A stretch of DNA of 64,000 nucleotides. Origin: Trileptium ribeirensis (Eukaryota; Nematoda; Enoplea; Enoplida; Thoracostomopsidae). The notes under the pieces are model-generated. The model searched no databases. It saw only the letters and a list, made by a program, of their open reading frames with translations, and was not told the DNA's origin. The DNA lies in assembly GCA_030248225.1 (NCBI GenBank), contig JASANE010021187.1, forward strand, positions 1-64,000. Direction: 5' to 3'. A program made the position numbers and the translations under genes. This document shows, one piece after another, positions 44,152 through 57,290 of the stretch (position 1 is the stretch's first letter; each line of letters opens with the position of its first letter).

Positions 44152-44574
44152 TGCAGCGTTTACGTTATAAAGGACCCCTTATGTGAAAGTTTTGTCCACC
44201 CTGAGTGTCTTTTCTCCACCATCAATTATATGGTATCGTGGACACCATGGTGTTTCTGATGGTATTTTCAGATAGTATATATACATAGGCAGTGTACTGT
44301 CGCTAATAGTATGGTGTAGACTACGCCATAAATTTTATATGGTGTTAGCTACACCATGCTGTTATTTACACACAATATATAATGTGTTTGTGTATGGTGT
44401 CCTTGACACCGCCAGTAAAATAACAATAGGTATTTTAAAACACTATAGCTACGTTAATGGTGTCTCATACACCATCTGTTGCATTACGCCATTGGACTAC
44501 ACCATTGGATGATGTGGTCTAGACCATAGGGGACAAAACTTTCACATGGGGTCCTTTGTAACGTAAACTACGCA
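44152..44574. mobile_element. PIF/Harbinger-like MITE, copy 5
   Basis: Ends TGCAGCGTTTACGTTATAAA and TTTGTAACGTAAACTACGCA, flanked by TTA at 44149-44151 and 44575-44577. The interior is full of short hairpins built from GGTGT(C/A)..(G/T)ACACC. Confidence 0.85.
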
Positions 44575-44577
44575 TTA

Positions 44578-45347
44578 ATACAGTGGGTTAAGATTTAACT
44601 ATGAATGTCGATCTTGGCAAAATTATTATGAAAACAGCCCTCTGAAAAATGATCTTAGTTTTAATATTTGCTTCGCGCTTGAACGACAATTGATGTTTGC
44701 CATCGTTCTAAAACTCTTAATCACATACCTAAGATTCTACGCACACTACGTTAAAGGTCAGCTTTATCCTCTGCTAAAGAGAGACAAAAAGAAACACCGC
44801 CCTGGGGTCAATTGGCTTCCATTAACAAGTCGTTATGTCGCTGTGAAATAAAAATATATTATCAAGTATAATTGGGTCCTTTAGTGCACTAAATTCAACA
44901 AAAGTATTTTGTATTTAAAATCCACAGTTCTATAGAAAATGATAATAATTCTTGATAGTATATACTTCACAGGTTATTGTGCCTTTTACTATGTTTGGCT
45001 ATGTCCAACTTAAAGGTGCGACACCGGAGGTCCATGATTTCATTCGTTTCTGAATCACATTTTGGCACAATTAATAAATATCTTTTTATAACATATCTAG
45101 GCCACAGGATTTCCAATTAAACTTCTGTTCTTGAGTTTTCTATTTTTTCATGTAGTATTAACATTAAAGATCAATTTTCACGTTGTTGAGAGTGAGTTCG
45201 CCGGCCGAAGCGCTTAGTACAGTACACTCCACAATGATCAACACTGAATGCTCCGCAGCAAAGCTATTGCATTTGTTTTCAGTGATTTCGATTTAGTGCA
45301 ATAGTACCAAATTTGATACCAATCACTGTGGGATAGAGACGAAGGCC
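44578..45347. other. No gene recognised
   Basis: AT-rich sequence between two terminal-inverted-repeat elements; nothing identified. Confidence 0.4.
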
Positions 45348-45555
45348 CAAGTAACCCTGAGGGGCGGTACGTTATAACGTTAGAAAAAAGAACAGCTTAG
45401 AGCGGCGGTTCGGAAAGCGGCAGCCGCACGGCTTAGGCTTAGGCTTAGTTTATGTCTCATATAAGGACCTTAGCTTAGGTTAAGACTAAGGCTTAGGCTA
45501 GTATATCGAGAACGGCATGGCCTGCATGTTATTTCCGCCCCTCAGGGCTACTTTG
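45348..45555. mobile_element. Small TIR element (about 208 bp), second family
   Basis: CAAGTAACCCTGAGGGGCGG at the left pairs with CCGCCCCTCAGGGCTACTTTG at the right, a 20-base inverted repeat with one mismatch. The interior contains repeats of TTAGGC (GGCTTAGGCTTAGGCTTAG). No coding capacity. No clear target duplication was seen, so the family is open. Confidence 0.7.
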
Positions 45556-47330
45556 GCCGAGACGAATGTGAAAGCCTAACAGTAAGAAATGCAATAACAT
45601 GTTAAACACAGCTTTGTTTTCTACTACCCTTGTGTTTTTGGTCATAGATGCCGAAACAGGCATTCAAGAGGCTACCCTCCTGCGGCCACGCACCTCCCCC
45701 TCATTGCCAAAATTGTTCAGGCGCCTCTGGGGGGTCTGGGGAAAGGGGTGGGTAGTCGCCAAACTTTTACAGCGCGTCCTGCTGGAGGACCACTCCAATG
45801 GTCTTCATCCCGCCCACCCTTCCACCCCACCCCGAGACATTAGCACAGCACATTTACCGGGCCGTTCCCTTAACAAAATTTCGGGTGCGCCACTGTTCCT
45901 GGGTACATTTCTCCTATTTGTTGTAAATAGAAATTAGAAATCAAATTTAGAAATTTTGAGAAGTAGAAATAAATTAGAAATTAGATTGAACTTGTAATAA
46001 ATAAATGTATCAAGCTACAAACGATTGTACGGCATCATTTTTAAAACGTTGGTGGTATTAAACGCCATAGCCACAATATAGTTTAGACAAGCCAAGATCA
46101 TCAAGAGTCCAGTACCCAAGTTTTAACATAAAAACATTCACACTGCCGTGGATAACAACATTATTTTATAAAAATTATACAGACCAAAGAAAGTATGATG
46201 TCATTTAGCCTATTTTAACCGAAATCTATTCAGCACATCTATTTTAAACTGCAATTGCCAGCCATTTCAACAATTGTGATGAAATTTAAAGCATTTTTCA
46301 AGAGAACAAGTATGTCAAATTATTACTGTTTTTGCAAATTTTGGGACATTTACCATGCAAACTCCAACCATGATCATAAGAAAGCGCCCAGATTTGTGGT
46401 CTAACAGTTAGCTCGTGTATAGGTGCGATGACGATATACTTGGAAAGCCTTCTTAGTAATATTATCTCTTTAACAGCGGCTAACCATTCTAGATATTTCT
46501 AGCATAATCACTTGATGTGCAATCAAAAATCTATGTAAAGTTAATAATTTGAACCTCATGGCCTTGACACAGTTTTTGGTTTCAGTGTAATTCAGCTTAT
46601 CTAATGATGGCTCTGATGTTCACATGGCTGTAGACTTTTGAAAAATGTAGTGATCGTGACATCGTAATTACGCAATGCAGTAGATATATGGGCTTGATAC
46701 AATACAAAAGTAGCCAAGTCGAACAACTTAAAGCTGATACTGTATTCCTGATTTTGTATAAAATCCTACAATATGTCTGTGTTGCCAGGCTGTCATATAC
46801 AATGATTTTTCTGTTTCCTTTTATAAACAATATAGCACGCAAAGTTCCCTTACCTATACTCCCAAATTATGTGCAAAACCAGCAGAAAAATATAAAAAAA
46901 CACTATCTCTATACAGACTTAAGATAAAATGAACTGGAACAATGCAAAGCAAGCCAAAAACAACGAGACGTAAAATCGGCTGACTGCAATACATTTTTGC
47001 CTAACGCGATGAATCTGAAACATCATAGATTATTGTAGCGCAGGTAAGAGTGTTCTCGTTTATTTCGTTGGTATTACTGGAAGGAGTTGGGACAGATGTG
47101 TGGCTACATCTCATCCGTCATAGTCGTATCCTTCCGTTATATATTTGAAGCGCTTGGTTAAGCCTTCATTCTCTGTTATGCGTCCGTCTGGACTCGCCTA
47201 ATCCAGCAACCTATGTTCACCACCGCTACCTAACATTTTTCTCATAATGCTTATTTTTATCAAAACGAATGGGAGCGGGTTTTCGGGACCGTAAAAGCAT
47301 TGGCTTGTCACCAGAAAACAGCAGACCATC
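45556..47330. other. No gene recognised; GC-rich patch at 45680-45870
   Basis: The GC-rich patch keeps a 112-codon frame open (45599-45937), but without ATG context, splice sites or a familiar motif beyond low-complexity Pro/His. The rest is AT-rich. Confidence 0.35.
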
Positions 47331-47969
47331 TACCAAATATCAGCTTGTCTGCTAATCAAGTTTCCCTTGGGCAACCTATCGTAGTGTACGTGGTCCGCAT
47401 AATGTTTTAGCGCTAACCATTTCTTTTCTGGGTTCTGCGCTGTCGGACCGGCTGTGTATTCAGCTGTCCTCGACATTGCTTCCCTCTTTTTCTTTCGTAT
47501 TTTGGAGACTCAGTTCCAGGCTCTCCGTAGCGTAATTCTGTTCTACCAAATATCAGCTTGTCTGCTAATCAAGTTTCCCTTGGGCAACCTATCGTAGTGT
47601 ACGTGGTCCGCATAATGTTTTAGCGCTAACCATTTCTTTTCTGGGTTCTGCGCTGTCGGACCGGCTGTGTATTCAGCTGTCCTCGACATTGCTTCCCTCT
47701 TTTTCTTTCGTATTTTGGAGACTCAGTTCCAGGCTCTCCGTAGCGTAATTCTGTTCTACCAAATATCAGCTTGTCTGCTAATCAAGTTTCCCTTGGGCAA
47801 CCTATCGTAGTGTACGTGGTCCGCATAATGTTTTAGCGCTAACCATTTCTTTTCTGGGTTCTGCGCTGTCGGACCGGCTGTGTATTCAGCTGTCCTCGAC
47901 ATTGCTTCCCTCTTTTTCTTTCGTATTTTGGAGACTCAGTTCCAGGCTCTCCGTAGCGTAATTCTGTTT
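47331..47969. repeat. 213-bp tandem repeat, three units
   Basis: TACCAAATATCAGCTTGTCT starts units at 47331, 47544 and 47757; they are essentially identical, so the array is young or an assembly duplication. Unlike the other arrays it has mid-range GC content. Confidence 0.95.
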
Positions 47970-48949
47970 TACTTTATGTGTTCCTAGAACAGCATGGTTC
48001 GCCGCATCGCCTAAAGTGACGGTTTGTTTTGATTTTAGTGCAAGTTTGTATAATTAATTTCGTTGTTGGCTATCTATTGGTTTTAGGTTTACAGTTGTAC
48101 TTTTTTAGGGTTACCCTGTTTTATACTTATTTGTGCCCTTATCGGCAACACAGCCGTCATGGCATGCAGGAAATTTAGAATTACCATACATCAAACGATA
48201 CGATTCCGTAACGTTGAATGACTTTTGCGCCAATAGCTAATACATGTGCCTAAATGAGAATAACAATAAAATAAGTTTGGTCGGTTCATCTGACATCTTA
48301 TATTACATCTGGCTTTTTTTGCCTTGGCTTGACTTTCCGTATTCGCGGAGAGCGGCTGTGTTCGTTTATTATTATGTTGGGCCTAGTACTTCGCCGCACT
48401 TATAGCACTTGCCTTCTGCCTTGAAATAGTTTTTTTGTTTCCCCCTTCATATAACAATGTCTATAAATTTTAAAATTTACACTTTTAAGTTATGTAATTT
48501 TCAACAAGCTCCTAAATACGTACCATGGCTCATAATAAGAATCATATCAGTTACTGCATGACCCCCAGAAGTCAATATCGCCTCGGTAGTCAATATAGCG
48601 TTGAACGTGAAGTTTCGGATGATACCAAAAATATATTATTTTTAGAGTATCGTATTACTAAGACTGAACTTTTATATTTATAGCCAACAGTTATAACCTG
48701 GTTTAACCACTGCGTAATCGCAGGTTCTTAGAACACTAAGCTGATGTATGACAGAAATTGTAATAACGTAAATGCTAAATCAATATGTTTTATGTAAAAC
48801 ATGAGAAGACATACTGCTTTACAACTTTGCATGTAACTATTACTAGCTAGTTTAATAAAGTAGGATTTCTAGTTAAAGTAATAAGGTAATAAGTAAGTGC
48901 AAGTAGGTAATGATTAAGGACAAATTATAAAAGAAGTGCTAAGAATTAA
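47970..48949. other. No gene recognised
   Basis: AT-rich spacer; no array or supported exon seen. Confidence 0.4.
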
Positions 48950-49456
48950 TGCAACGTTTACGTTATAATGTCCCCAACGTTTGGAACCTATGTACACCAC
49001 ACAGTGTCACGCACAGTGTTGACAAGAGGGCGTCTTACACACCTCCATGTTTTTAACAAATTTTTTCAAAGGTAGCTAGTTACGCGTATTACAACTTCTG
49101 GACAGTGTCAGGCACACCATGTCTTCTGCCAATTTTATTGTCAGTGTTCGGAATTATTAGAGCAATGTTCATACGGGCTGATACAAATATCGTGAATGTA
49201 GGAAAAACAACACAGGACAGTTGACTAATAAACAGCATTAGCCACAGACGGTGTCCGTTATAGTTTATTCGCGCCAAATTGTTAGCTAAGGGTGTGTACG
49301 ACACTGTCAAGAAAAATGTAGTAACTAGGGGTGTGTGGTACACACTCGACAATTGATTTACAGTCATGGTGACACCCTGACTGTTTATACGGTAGGGTCG
49401 CGACTACAGGGGGACAACATTCCAAACAGCGGGGACATCATAACCTGAACGCCGCA
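48950..49456. mobile_element. PIF/Harbinger-like MITE, copy 6
   Basis: Left end TGCAACGTTTACGTTATAAT, right end ATCATAACCTGAACGCCGCA; TAA at 48947-48949 and 49457-49459. AACGTTTGGAACCTATGTAC and GGTCGCGACTACAG are shared with copy 1, so these two form a subfamily. The 92-codon minus-strand frame inside is spurious. Confidence 0.85.
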
Positions 49457-50433
49457 TAAGCTTTCTAAAAATAAGTTATGTTCAAGAAATCATCAAAAAT
49501 GATGTATATATCTTTCTGTTAGGCGCTTGTGGTAATAATCGCATTGACGTTGACAAGTGATTTGGTATTTGATTTGGTTCATATGACTGCTTCGCTGATA
49601 TCTAATTTGTTTGGGCCATTTTCTAAATAACAACCAAAATATTGAATTTCACATCTTATACGTTCACGATAATGGTATACTTGTGGATAATTGAAGTTGT
49701 TTATATTTCGTAAAATCGCGTATACATTTCTGAAGCCTATATTCTCTATTTAATCATATCAACGCGATGCATCCATTACCAAAACACAGAATTTATTAAA
49801 CTAATGCTCAATACTGTCTCTTGTGCCAACGCTATAAATTTCCGCCTTCTACGGTACCGTTTTATCATGTACGTGATTCAAAATCCGTGACGTTGTAAGT
49901 GTTTAAATCACATAATCCATTGCAAAGCCAAGTAGCTATGAAGGCTTGCGTTGAAATTCAGATATTTTTGATAATAAGTTCACGCAGGAATTTAAAACAT
50001 TCCAGTCACACAAATCATACGTAAGCCAGATATTTTTATCTCGCAGTAATATGAAAGGTTCTTCTTTCCTTAATTCTAGTTATATCTAGTTAAGTAATCA
50101 AGTAATCCGGAATGATTTGGGAAATACTTCAGACGTTTCTAACTTAAATTTCCGTGAGATTTCATGTATTTCTAAATTACAAAACATCCCAATTTTTTTA
50201 GTTAACACGACAACTTTGGATATTCATAAATTCTCAACGGACTTGAAGTTTCAAAATTTGATAAAAAATCCTTGGAAATTTTTTTATATTTTAATTTTGA
50301 CGCTCAATGCCTACAAATGAGGACACCTCACATTGTCCACTGTTGTGTTAAATGAGTTTGTAGTATCATGTCAGCTTCCAGATACGCTGATATTCGTTTG
50401 CTTTCACATGTTCCTTAAGGAACCGGCAAAGGC
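49457..50433. other. No gene recognised
   Basis: AT-rich sequence with short unsupported frames only. Confidence 0.4.
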
Positions 50434-50490
50434 TCCTACGTAGCTCAGTGGTTTGCTTGTCCATTCATACAACTCGTGATACAACCCTGG
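50434..50490 (+). mobile_element. tRNA-like fragment, possible SINE head
   Basis: TAGCTCAGTGG fits the RNA polymerase III A box (TRGYNNARNNG). A B box is only weakly suggested by GATACAACCC. No cloverleaf can be closed, so it is a relic or a SINE start rather than a working tRNA. Confidence 0.35.
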
Positions 50491-53400
50491 TGCCTACCTG
50501 AGATTGTCCAACATTTTACGATACACAAATTCATTCCATCGCTAGGCGACCAATACCGTAAGTTTGCCCAGGGGTCGGCAGTGTTTATTCCTATATCATC
50601 TGCCATATTTCCAGGACTGTGTATTCCTGCCTTTGTTAAGGTTTACTGAATTTGAAATTTTGACGGAGCCACTTACATTCTGGCTGTTCGTTTCCAATTT
50701 CAGTAATAAAAATTTGCCACTTACCCGATTTTATCCCAATTTCATCGTGCTAGCAAAACGAAAAGAGACAATGTCGACACTGGTAACAAAACTTGTTAGA
50801 CATTCGCTTACCTCTGCAACCCTGGCCCCGGCATGACCGCCATGTGGGATGTCGGGATATATCTGAATACAGCAATTGACCAAAAGTACCCAAGGTGGGT
50901 TCTGTCGGCTATCAACAGTGCTTTTGTGAATCCGGCGTTTTTATCGAAAAGGTAAAGTAAAAGTTAGCTTAACCAACAGTGGCCTGTGCAGCTATAACAA
51001 TACACGATTGTTAGATATGAGCACATAGCCCTCGTTTCCCAACAGTGCCACTAGTATACGCTTACAATAACATCAGTACTACGGAACGGTAAGCAGGATC
51101 GTTCCCGAATCAGTAACTTGCCCACAACCAGCTGACTAAGCACGAGATTCGTACAATCCGAACAATTTTGCGAGTACGAGAAATTCATGTATTCTCCAAG
51201 TAACAGATTCTCCCAAAGCTAACAAATTGGCATAGCTGCTCAACAAACAGTATACCAGTATTACCAGATGTACAAATTTTATTGCATTTGTTATACCGAT
51301 GAAAAAATTATTGAAAGCAAAATTATTAAAAACAAATTATGGCAGAAATATGCCGAACTGTTTGTTCATGACATTTTAAGGCGTCTGCACGCCTAATCGA
51401 AATTTTCCGTGTTATTATTCGGCAAGCTGTGTAATGTGTTAAGTACTTCACTAAGATACTTTCTATCTAGCCGAACTTTAGAGTTGATATTATTTGGCAC
51501 GCTCCGTATAGCGATGCAATCTCGGTTCCTATGCTGAATGCCAAAGGCGTTAAACTGCCTGCCTGACACGCATGTGGTAGGATATTTCCGAGAAAACAAG
51601 ACCGTTGACCGTCAATCCAAGCAGCCAGCACCTTCACCGCTCACCAGTAGGAAAAATACAAAACACCGTATCTCCGCTTGCAGTTGACTATTAAATAATT
51701 ATACCATAAAACATGTGATGTTTTCAGAACCAAGAGGACGGATGTTATAAACCGAAACGAAAAATCCGGGGTACCAATACTCGTAGAAATTTTATAATGT
51801 TGATGCAAAAGTCTGCTGACGCTCTTGAGGAACGCAGGTTACTTTCACCAGCTAGCCATACGTGTTCATAGAGAGGGATAAGGATTATCTTCCTAAGAAT
51901 CGGACTCCCTCGGGCCAAGCCGATCCCATGGGAGGTGTCTGATCCCTCTGGACCTCCTCCCACAACAGCCTCTCAACCCGTGCACGCCCGACAATTTTAG
52001 CAAAAAAATGGAAAAAATCGGGCGAAATAGGGAAAAATTGCCAAAATATAGCGCAAAATATTCAATATGAGTACCTACTGAATTTCAAAATAATTTGAAT
52101 GCCAAAAAAATTAAAAAATTTATCCACTCTGACGACCACCACATTTCCCCTGCCCCCCGCCAACACCCATTACCCCCACTTGGCAATAACCTCAGCCCCA
52201 CTCGGTATCCCCTGGAAATCCTGACCTTCGTTCACGTATGAAACTAGCCTAGAGGCCGTGCATAATACTGCCGGTGCCGATATTCTTAGTGCTGCAGTGT
52301 GTCGGTAAATCCGCGGCTGCTATTCCGCCTTTAGTAAAGCGTAACGATAACACGCACAATGCCAGTATTGTGAAAGCGACGCAAAAACAATGTTAGAAGA
52401 AAAACTTTTTGAAATCAATGCGAATATTACATAATTGCCAATCGTATAACGCAACCGCACTAGGTGGTGGTAACTGTAGACTAAAAGTTTGTTGAATGTT
52501 GTTATATAACGGTGACGCAGCTGCATGGCGCAACCTCCTAACACCAGGCCCATACGACCCCGGCTATCATAACCTCAAGGGTGGACCATAAGTTTTACAG
52601 TTTAGCCACTTTTCTTGGTCCGACCCAAGAAGCTATGGAGCTTAGCAGGCCGCAGGCGCGCTTCACGGGGTGTGTTCGGACCCCGCCCGACTGGTTGCGT
52701 ACGTGTCTAGTATCCTTGTATGATTACTGAGGCCCCCAGGGAGGTTGACACCGAAACCTGCTCACAGGTCATAATGTCAAACCTATGTTCCCTGTCCTAA
52801 TCTAACGGAAGTTGATTTATCTAGCGTGGTCTAAAGTGAAAACGCGTGATAACTGAGGTTTATCAGGTGAATCTTGAGTTACACTGAGTTTATTATTGGT
52901 CGAACACTTTATTCGTTGTAGCCTAGGTGGCCCCCACAGGGTTCCGACATGCCCTGAAACGTTTAACGTCGGACTATCTATCTTGGTATCCTGATAACCT
53001 AGTTATATTAGTATTTGGCGATATGGTTTCCTAGTAAATTTTATTTTCCTTTGCGTGTACTGATTTCACGAGTGAGTTCGATAGATAATGTTCGGTTGAC
53101 CGCTCTCAGTATAATCCGTCATTCAAGAGTACAAACGTTCGGGGCGAACCGCACGTGTCAGGGCTTGGAATATTCCCTTCGTCAAGCCGTGGCACGCGGG
53201 GTTGGCCAGTCCATTAGGACGTACTTATTACGCTAAAATATCAACAACGCGGGACGCATAGAGTGCTTTCAAAACTTTATTCGAAGTCGTACACAATATC
53301 AAATAGGGGCAGTTAGAGCATCATGAATGGAAACGCGCTGGAACCGTCGTACCGATTCATATCCTTGTCTATGTTCACTTGGGAAGTAGGGCGGTGCGAG

Positions 53401-54184
53401 CGAAGGCGGTTCCAGGAAAACCGGGCCAAAATCTATACCCAAGACGTCCAGTGCGGAACGTTAACTAAGTCAGCTATGGCTCGGGTTATACGTTCTGGCG
53501 TACTTCGAAATTCGCTCTTAATAACACGCGGCGTTACATGCACTCAGAGAACCGAGCGGGGAAGGAAGCAGATTCGTTTTATGAACTGGCTTCCATAGAC
53601 AAAAAGGCATGGATAGGGGTACGAGCGTGAACATGAGCTTACAGTTTAGGCGAAACAAATCAGCTATGGTGCGAGTCACTACACGATTATGAGCAGATAA
53701 TTACTTATGATACAAGCGAGTGGTTGCTAAAGATCATTTTGCCACTAACGAAATACCACTATAACAAGCAAATGCATGGAACCTCCGTCTGGTGTGCATT
53801 CCTGATCCTGTAAATCCTGCCTACAATCCCTATCGAATCCATCACAACTTTTCGCCCTTGCGACAGATCTGACACTAATTGATAATCGCCCTTTATTTTC
53901 TCTCAATGTCCACTACAGCCCAAGCAGGAATGGAGATTTTGCCCCTTGTCCTAAAATTTCCGTAAATGGTAGGCCGGTGACACTGTGGTTAGTTTTGGTG
54001 GTGGGGATACCAGTTGGGCCGCGGCTTAATGGCAGGGGACGGGGTATTCAGCCCGCGGGCGCGTCTGCGTCCCTTTTTGGGTGTTGTTTCTTTGTTTGGT
54101 TTCTTTCTCTTTTCTTTTCCTTGGTTTTCTTTGTCGCCGTTCTCTTTTCTGTCCTCTCTCTATCGCTCATCCTATTGCCTTAAT
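50491..54184. other. Mixed-composition stretch, no gene recognised
   Basis: Includes an A-rich repeat copy with GC-rich borders at about 51890-52230 (AAAAATTGCCAAAATATAG; CCACATTTCCCCTGCCCCCC). From about 52.5 kb the sequence becomes GC-richer. Frames at 53015-53236 and 53323-53598 show no family motifs. Confidence 0.35.
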
Positions 54185-54245
54185 ACACTGTACGCATCGA
54201 AATTGTACAGTGTCTCGACTGCACTGTTGCAATTGTGCAGTCGAG
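54185..54245. other. Two adjacent hairpins with matched stem changes
   Basis: Hairpin 1: ACACTGTAC (54185-54193) with GTACAGTGT (54205-54213). Hairpin 2: CTCGACTGCAC (54214-54224) with GTGCAGTCGAG (54235-54245). They abut without a gap, and both loops end in AATT. The cores TGTAC/GTACA and TGCAC/GTGCA differ on both arms so that pairing is kept. Confidence 0.75.
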
Positions 54246-54275
54246 TTATCACTAAAATTTTAATAAATTTGATCA

Positions 54276-54350
54276 GACCTCGATGGTCGAGTGGTTAATA
54301 CTACAAGTTCTGCAGCGGGCTTAAATTCCTCGTGCAGGATCGAAACTCAA
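54276..54350 (+). mobile_element. tRNA-derived SINE-like sequence
   Basis: TGGTCGAGTGG (54284-54294) is a perfect A box and GGATCGAAACT (54337-54347) a partial B box at normal spacing. An A/G-rich tract (AAGGGAAAAAGAAAAAGG) follows. The arms do not fold into a full tRNA, so a SINE or tRNA pseudogene is more likely than a tRNA gene. Confidence 0.5.
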
Positions 54351-54359
54351 TAAGGGAAA

Positions 54360-57290
54360 AAGAAAAAGGAGAGAGACAGACATGGTAAAAAGCCAAATCG
54401 GGGCATACGTAGTACATAGCCTAACGGGCAACCAGGTAAAAATCTAAAACAACTGCTAAAACTCGCTAAAAAAGAGTCGCTCTAAAAAGAAAACGGGGTT
54501 TTGCACTTGCGCGGTTTGGGATCCAAACGATTCGCGATTGGACACGATTTTTCTTTATTAACGCGAGGGTACAGTGACTTTATTTTGAACATGGGGCACC
54601 CGAGCGTGCCCTTGGGGACGTGTATTGACCGATCATAGCATCTAACCATGCCGCAGGTTCATTTTGGCAGCGGGCAGTTTCCTACGCACTACGATCAAGC
54701 TTAACCACATGTGTGTATTATAGTGGACTATGGCAGACCTAATAGCCCTATCGAGACTGTTTCAATATCAACATTATAAAGCAGCATCCTCTATGGGCTC
54801 CAGGCAAGTGATGTCATAGGGCTGTCGAGGACTCGGTTAGTCAGGGGTTGATCCCTATGCAACGCTGGTAATGACCGTTGTGATAAGAACAACTTGAATA
54901 CGAGCAAACATGTGCAAAGAAGGTACATAAGAATCGCTCCTTGTGGAGTGCCAATATCTTATGCTCAAGCTGAAATCACCTAGAATTTGCTTAGTCTTTT
55001 ATATTCCCCAAATTTTCTTAACTCAAACTGATAAACGAAATTTTGGGGCTTCCTAAAGCCCGACGGAGGCTAATCCTCCGTGCCTAACTGCGAGATCAGT
55101 CCGAGCTCAAGCAGCGGCGTGAGCGTCGAACAGTCCACTAAGCTGTAAATTTGTAAACCATAACAATAATCAAAGACCAGCAAGCAAGTCCCTATGGCGT
55201 CGTTGGTAAATTATACCGTGGTCAGCTCAGGAAAATTCGATAGCCCTAACTCAAGAATGATAAGTCATGTAAACCATGGACGAGGAGTGTCCATTTCGAT
55301 TTGTACTACCTATGACCACGGGGAATTAGAAGGACTTCGACTGGAGTGTTCACAATCTAGCACCCCCCGTGCAATCGCTCAAACCGCCCAAAACGGAACT
55401 CGACACGAGGAGGTTTGTCGAGAAACTTGGAAAAATGTAGCAAGTCGGAGTGGAAAGTGAGACGTCCAACGGCGGGCGTCAAGTCAGCCTACAGGGTGTA
55501 AGATCTTGCTACAACGAACTAAATTGTGACGGTCTGTTACATTTCGATCTGGGGAAAATAAACCCAATTGCACCTGGTTCTCATAACTTACAATATTCGG
55601 TCCGGGACAGCAATTGCTGTCCCCTTCCGCGAGACGGAAGATGTCTATGCGGGTCCTCCATCGGTCGAATCCCATTCCAAGCGCAAAGCAAAGAGAAAAG
55701 CACGAAAGCGCAAAGTAAATTGCGAAACCAAACTACAATAATTATTGCGTCGGAGCCGGTCAGTAAAGTCGACCGAACTCCGCGCTGCCGAAGTCGAACT
55801 GATTCCAAGAGACGACGCGGTAGTCGTCGCCTCAAAATTTTCAGCTATGTTGAAGGATGGCGATTTTGTCGCCATCCAATCGGAGAAGATCTTTGAACGC
55901 CCACCTTTTTGAGTTCAAACCCGGGCGCCCAATCGAAAATTTCCCAAGATTTTATTTTTGACAGCTATCGTAAACCCGGGGTCCCCTTTAGAGAGAATCG
56001 CCTTCAATCGAAACCGCCGACATCAAATTTGAACCCTCCGAATACTCGGGGGTCGACCATCTGTGAATTTTAGCCCAAATTCCAACGAGGTCTTGAACCT
56101 CGTCCATCATTACTTTTAAATTTGTGTCAAAAATTGATCTAGAGATCATCACTCAGATCTCTTAAACCTCTTACCTAATCCTAAATCGTCCGTTATCCCC
56201 CAACTGTTCTACAAAATGGTTGGATCACCCGTCAAATTTAAAATTTTGAATCTTCTTCTCCACACAAGATACTTGGAGTAAGCTGGAAATCTGTCCTCAT
56301 TTCAGGACAGATTGGTCTTCTTGTCCTCATTCATCAAATTACCACCAGCTAACTCGTCGATTCAAGGTTAAATTTCTGCTATTTAGCGAGTTAGCTTCCC
56401 CATTGATAACCTACTTAAGCTTATTAAGAGTCCATCTGGGGCCAAATTTTACTACCAAATCATACGTAAACGTGCAAACATTGCACGTTTGCATGTCGGC
56501 TTATAGGATATCCTAACTGACAGCTTTTCAAATATCCCGACACGGCGTCTTTCGGCGTCCCGAAGGGGGGGGAACCGAAGGTGGGAATGAGCTTGTTTTG
56601 CAGCCGGGGACGCAGCACATCACTATGTATCCTTTGGTCTATCGGGGGTCCTATTCAGGAACTCCAGGAGCCCACGGGAAGGCCCTAAACATACCCCCGG
56701 ACCTTCCTAATCGTCCTTGTCCAGTCCGTCCGTAAAACTTACAAATTTAGTGTCGTTTTGTACGTCTTGTCCCTGTATGTCCTGTTTTTTGTCGTGTCCT
56801 TATATACTCTATATATACATATATATCTATATCCCTATATACATACATATATACACACAATACCCATGAACACATAAACACACTACACATGAGACACCCA
56901 GGCGACCTGAGCGACAGAAAGGTCGCTCAAGTTCACACCAGAAACACGCAGAACAACAACAACAACAACGACTACACAACCACACAGCAACCACAACAAC
57001 AACAACAAATACAACACAACCACGACGACAGCGACAACCGACCAACGAAGTCGGTTAGAGAGAGAAAAGGAAAAGAAAAAGAGGACGCAAAGCGGAAAAG
57101 AAGGGGCACGGGAAGGGAGGCGGGACAGGGGGTTCCCGAGGGATTCTCGAAGGGCCGGGGCGAAATTCGGTCCCAGGACGAAGAACGAGGCCGAACGATA
57201 CCAAACGCGAGGAGGGTAGACGCAGTGGCGGGTCGGGACCCGATTCTGGGTGCCGACATGTATAAGTATACAGGGTTTCAGCGGGCTTTC
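54360..57290. other. GC-richer block, unclassified, probably repeat-derived
   Basis: Frames at 55194-55460, 55450-55896 and 56889-57299 are open for 88-148 codons, but contain only low-complexity features (Asn/Gln run, Arg/Lys-rich stretch) and no domain I recognise. Many short inverted repeats are present, such as AAACGTGCAA/TTGCACGTTT (56468-56490) and GGATGGCGA/TCGCCATCC (55856-55878). A CAA/ACA-rich stretch lies at 56945-57020. It may be the leader or gag region of an unknown LTR element. Confidence 0.35.

Noticed and set aside
45599..45937. 112-codon plus-strand frame
   Set aside because: Open because of a GC-rich patch; no motif, splice sites or homologue within the window.
55194..55896. 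Two overlapping plus-strand frames of 88 and 148 codons
   Set aside because: No recognisable domain, no splice or promoter support, and opposite-strand frames of similar size overlap them; typical of the GC-richer block.
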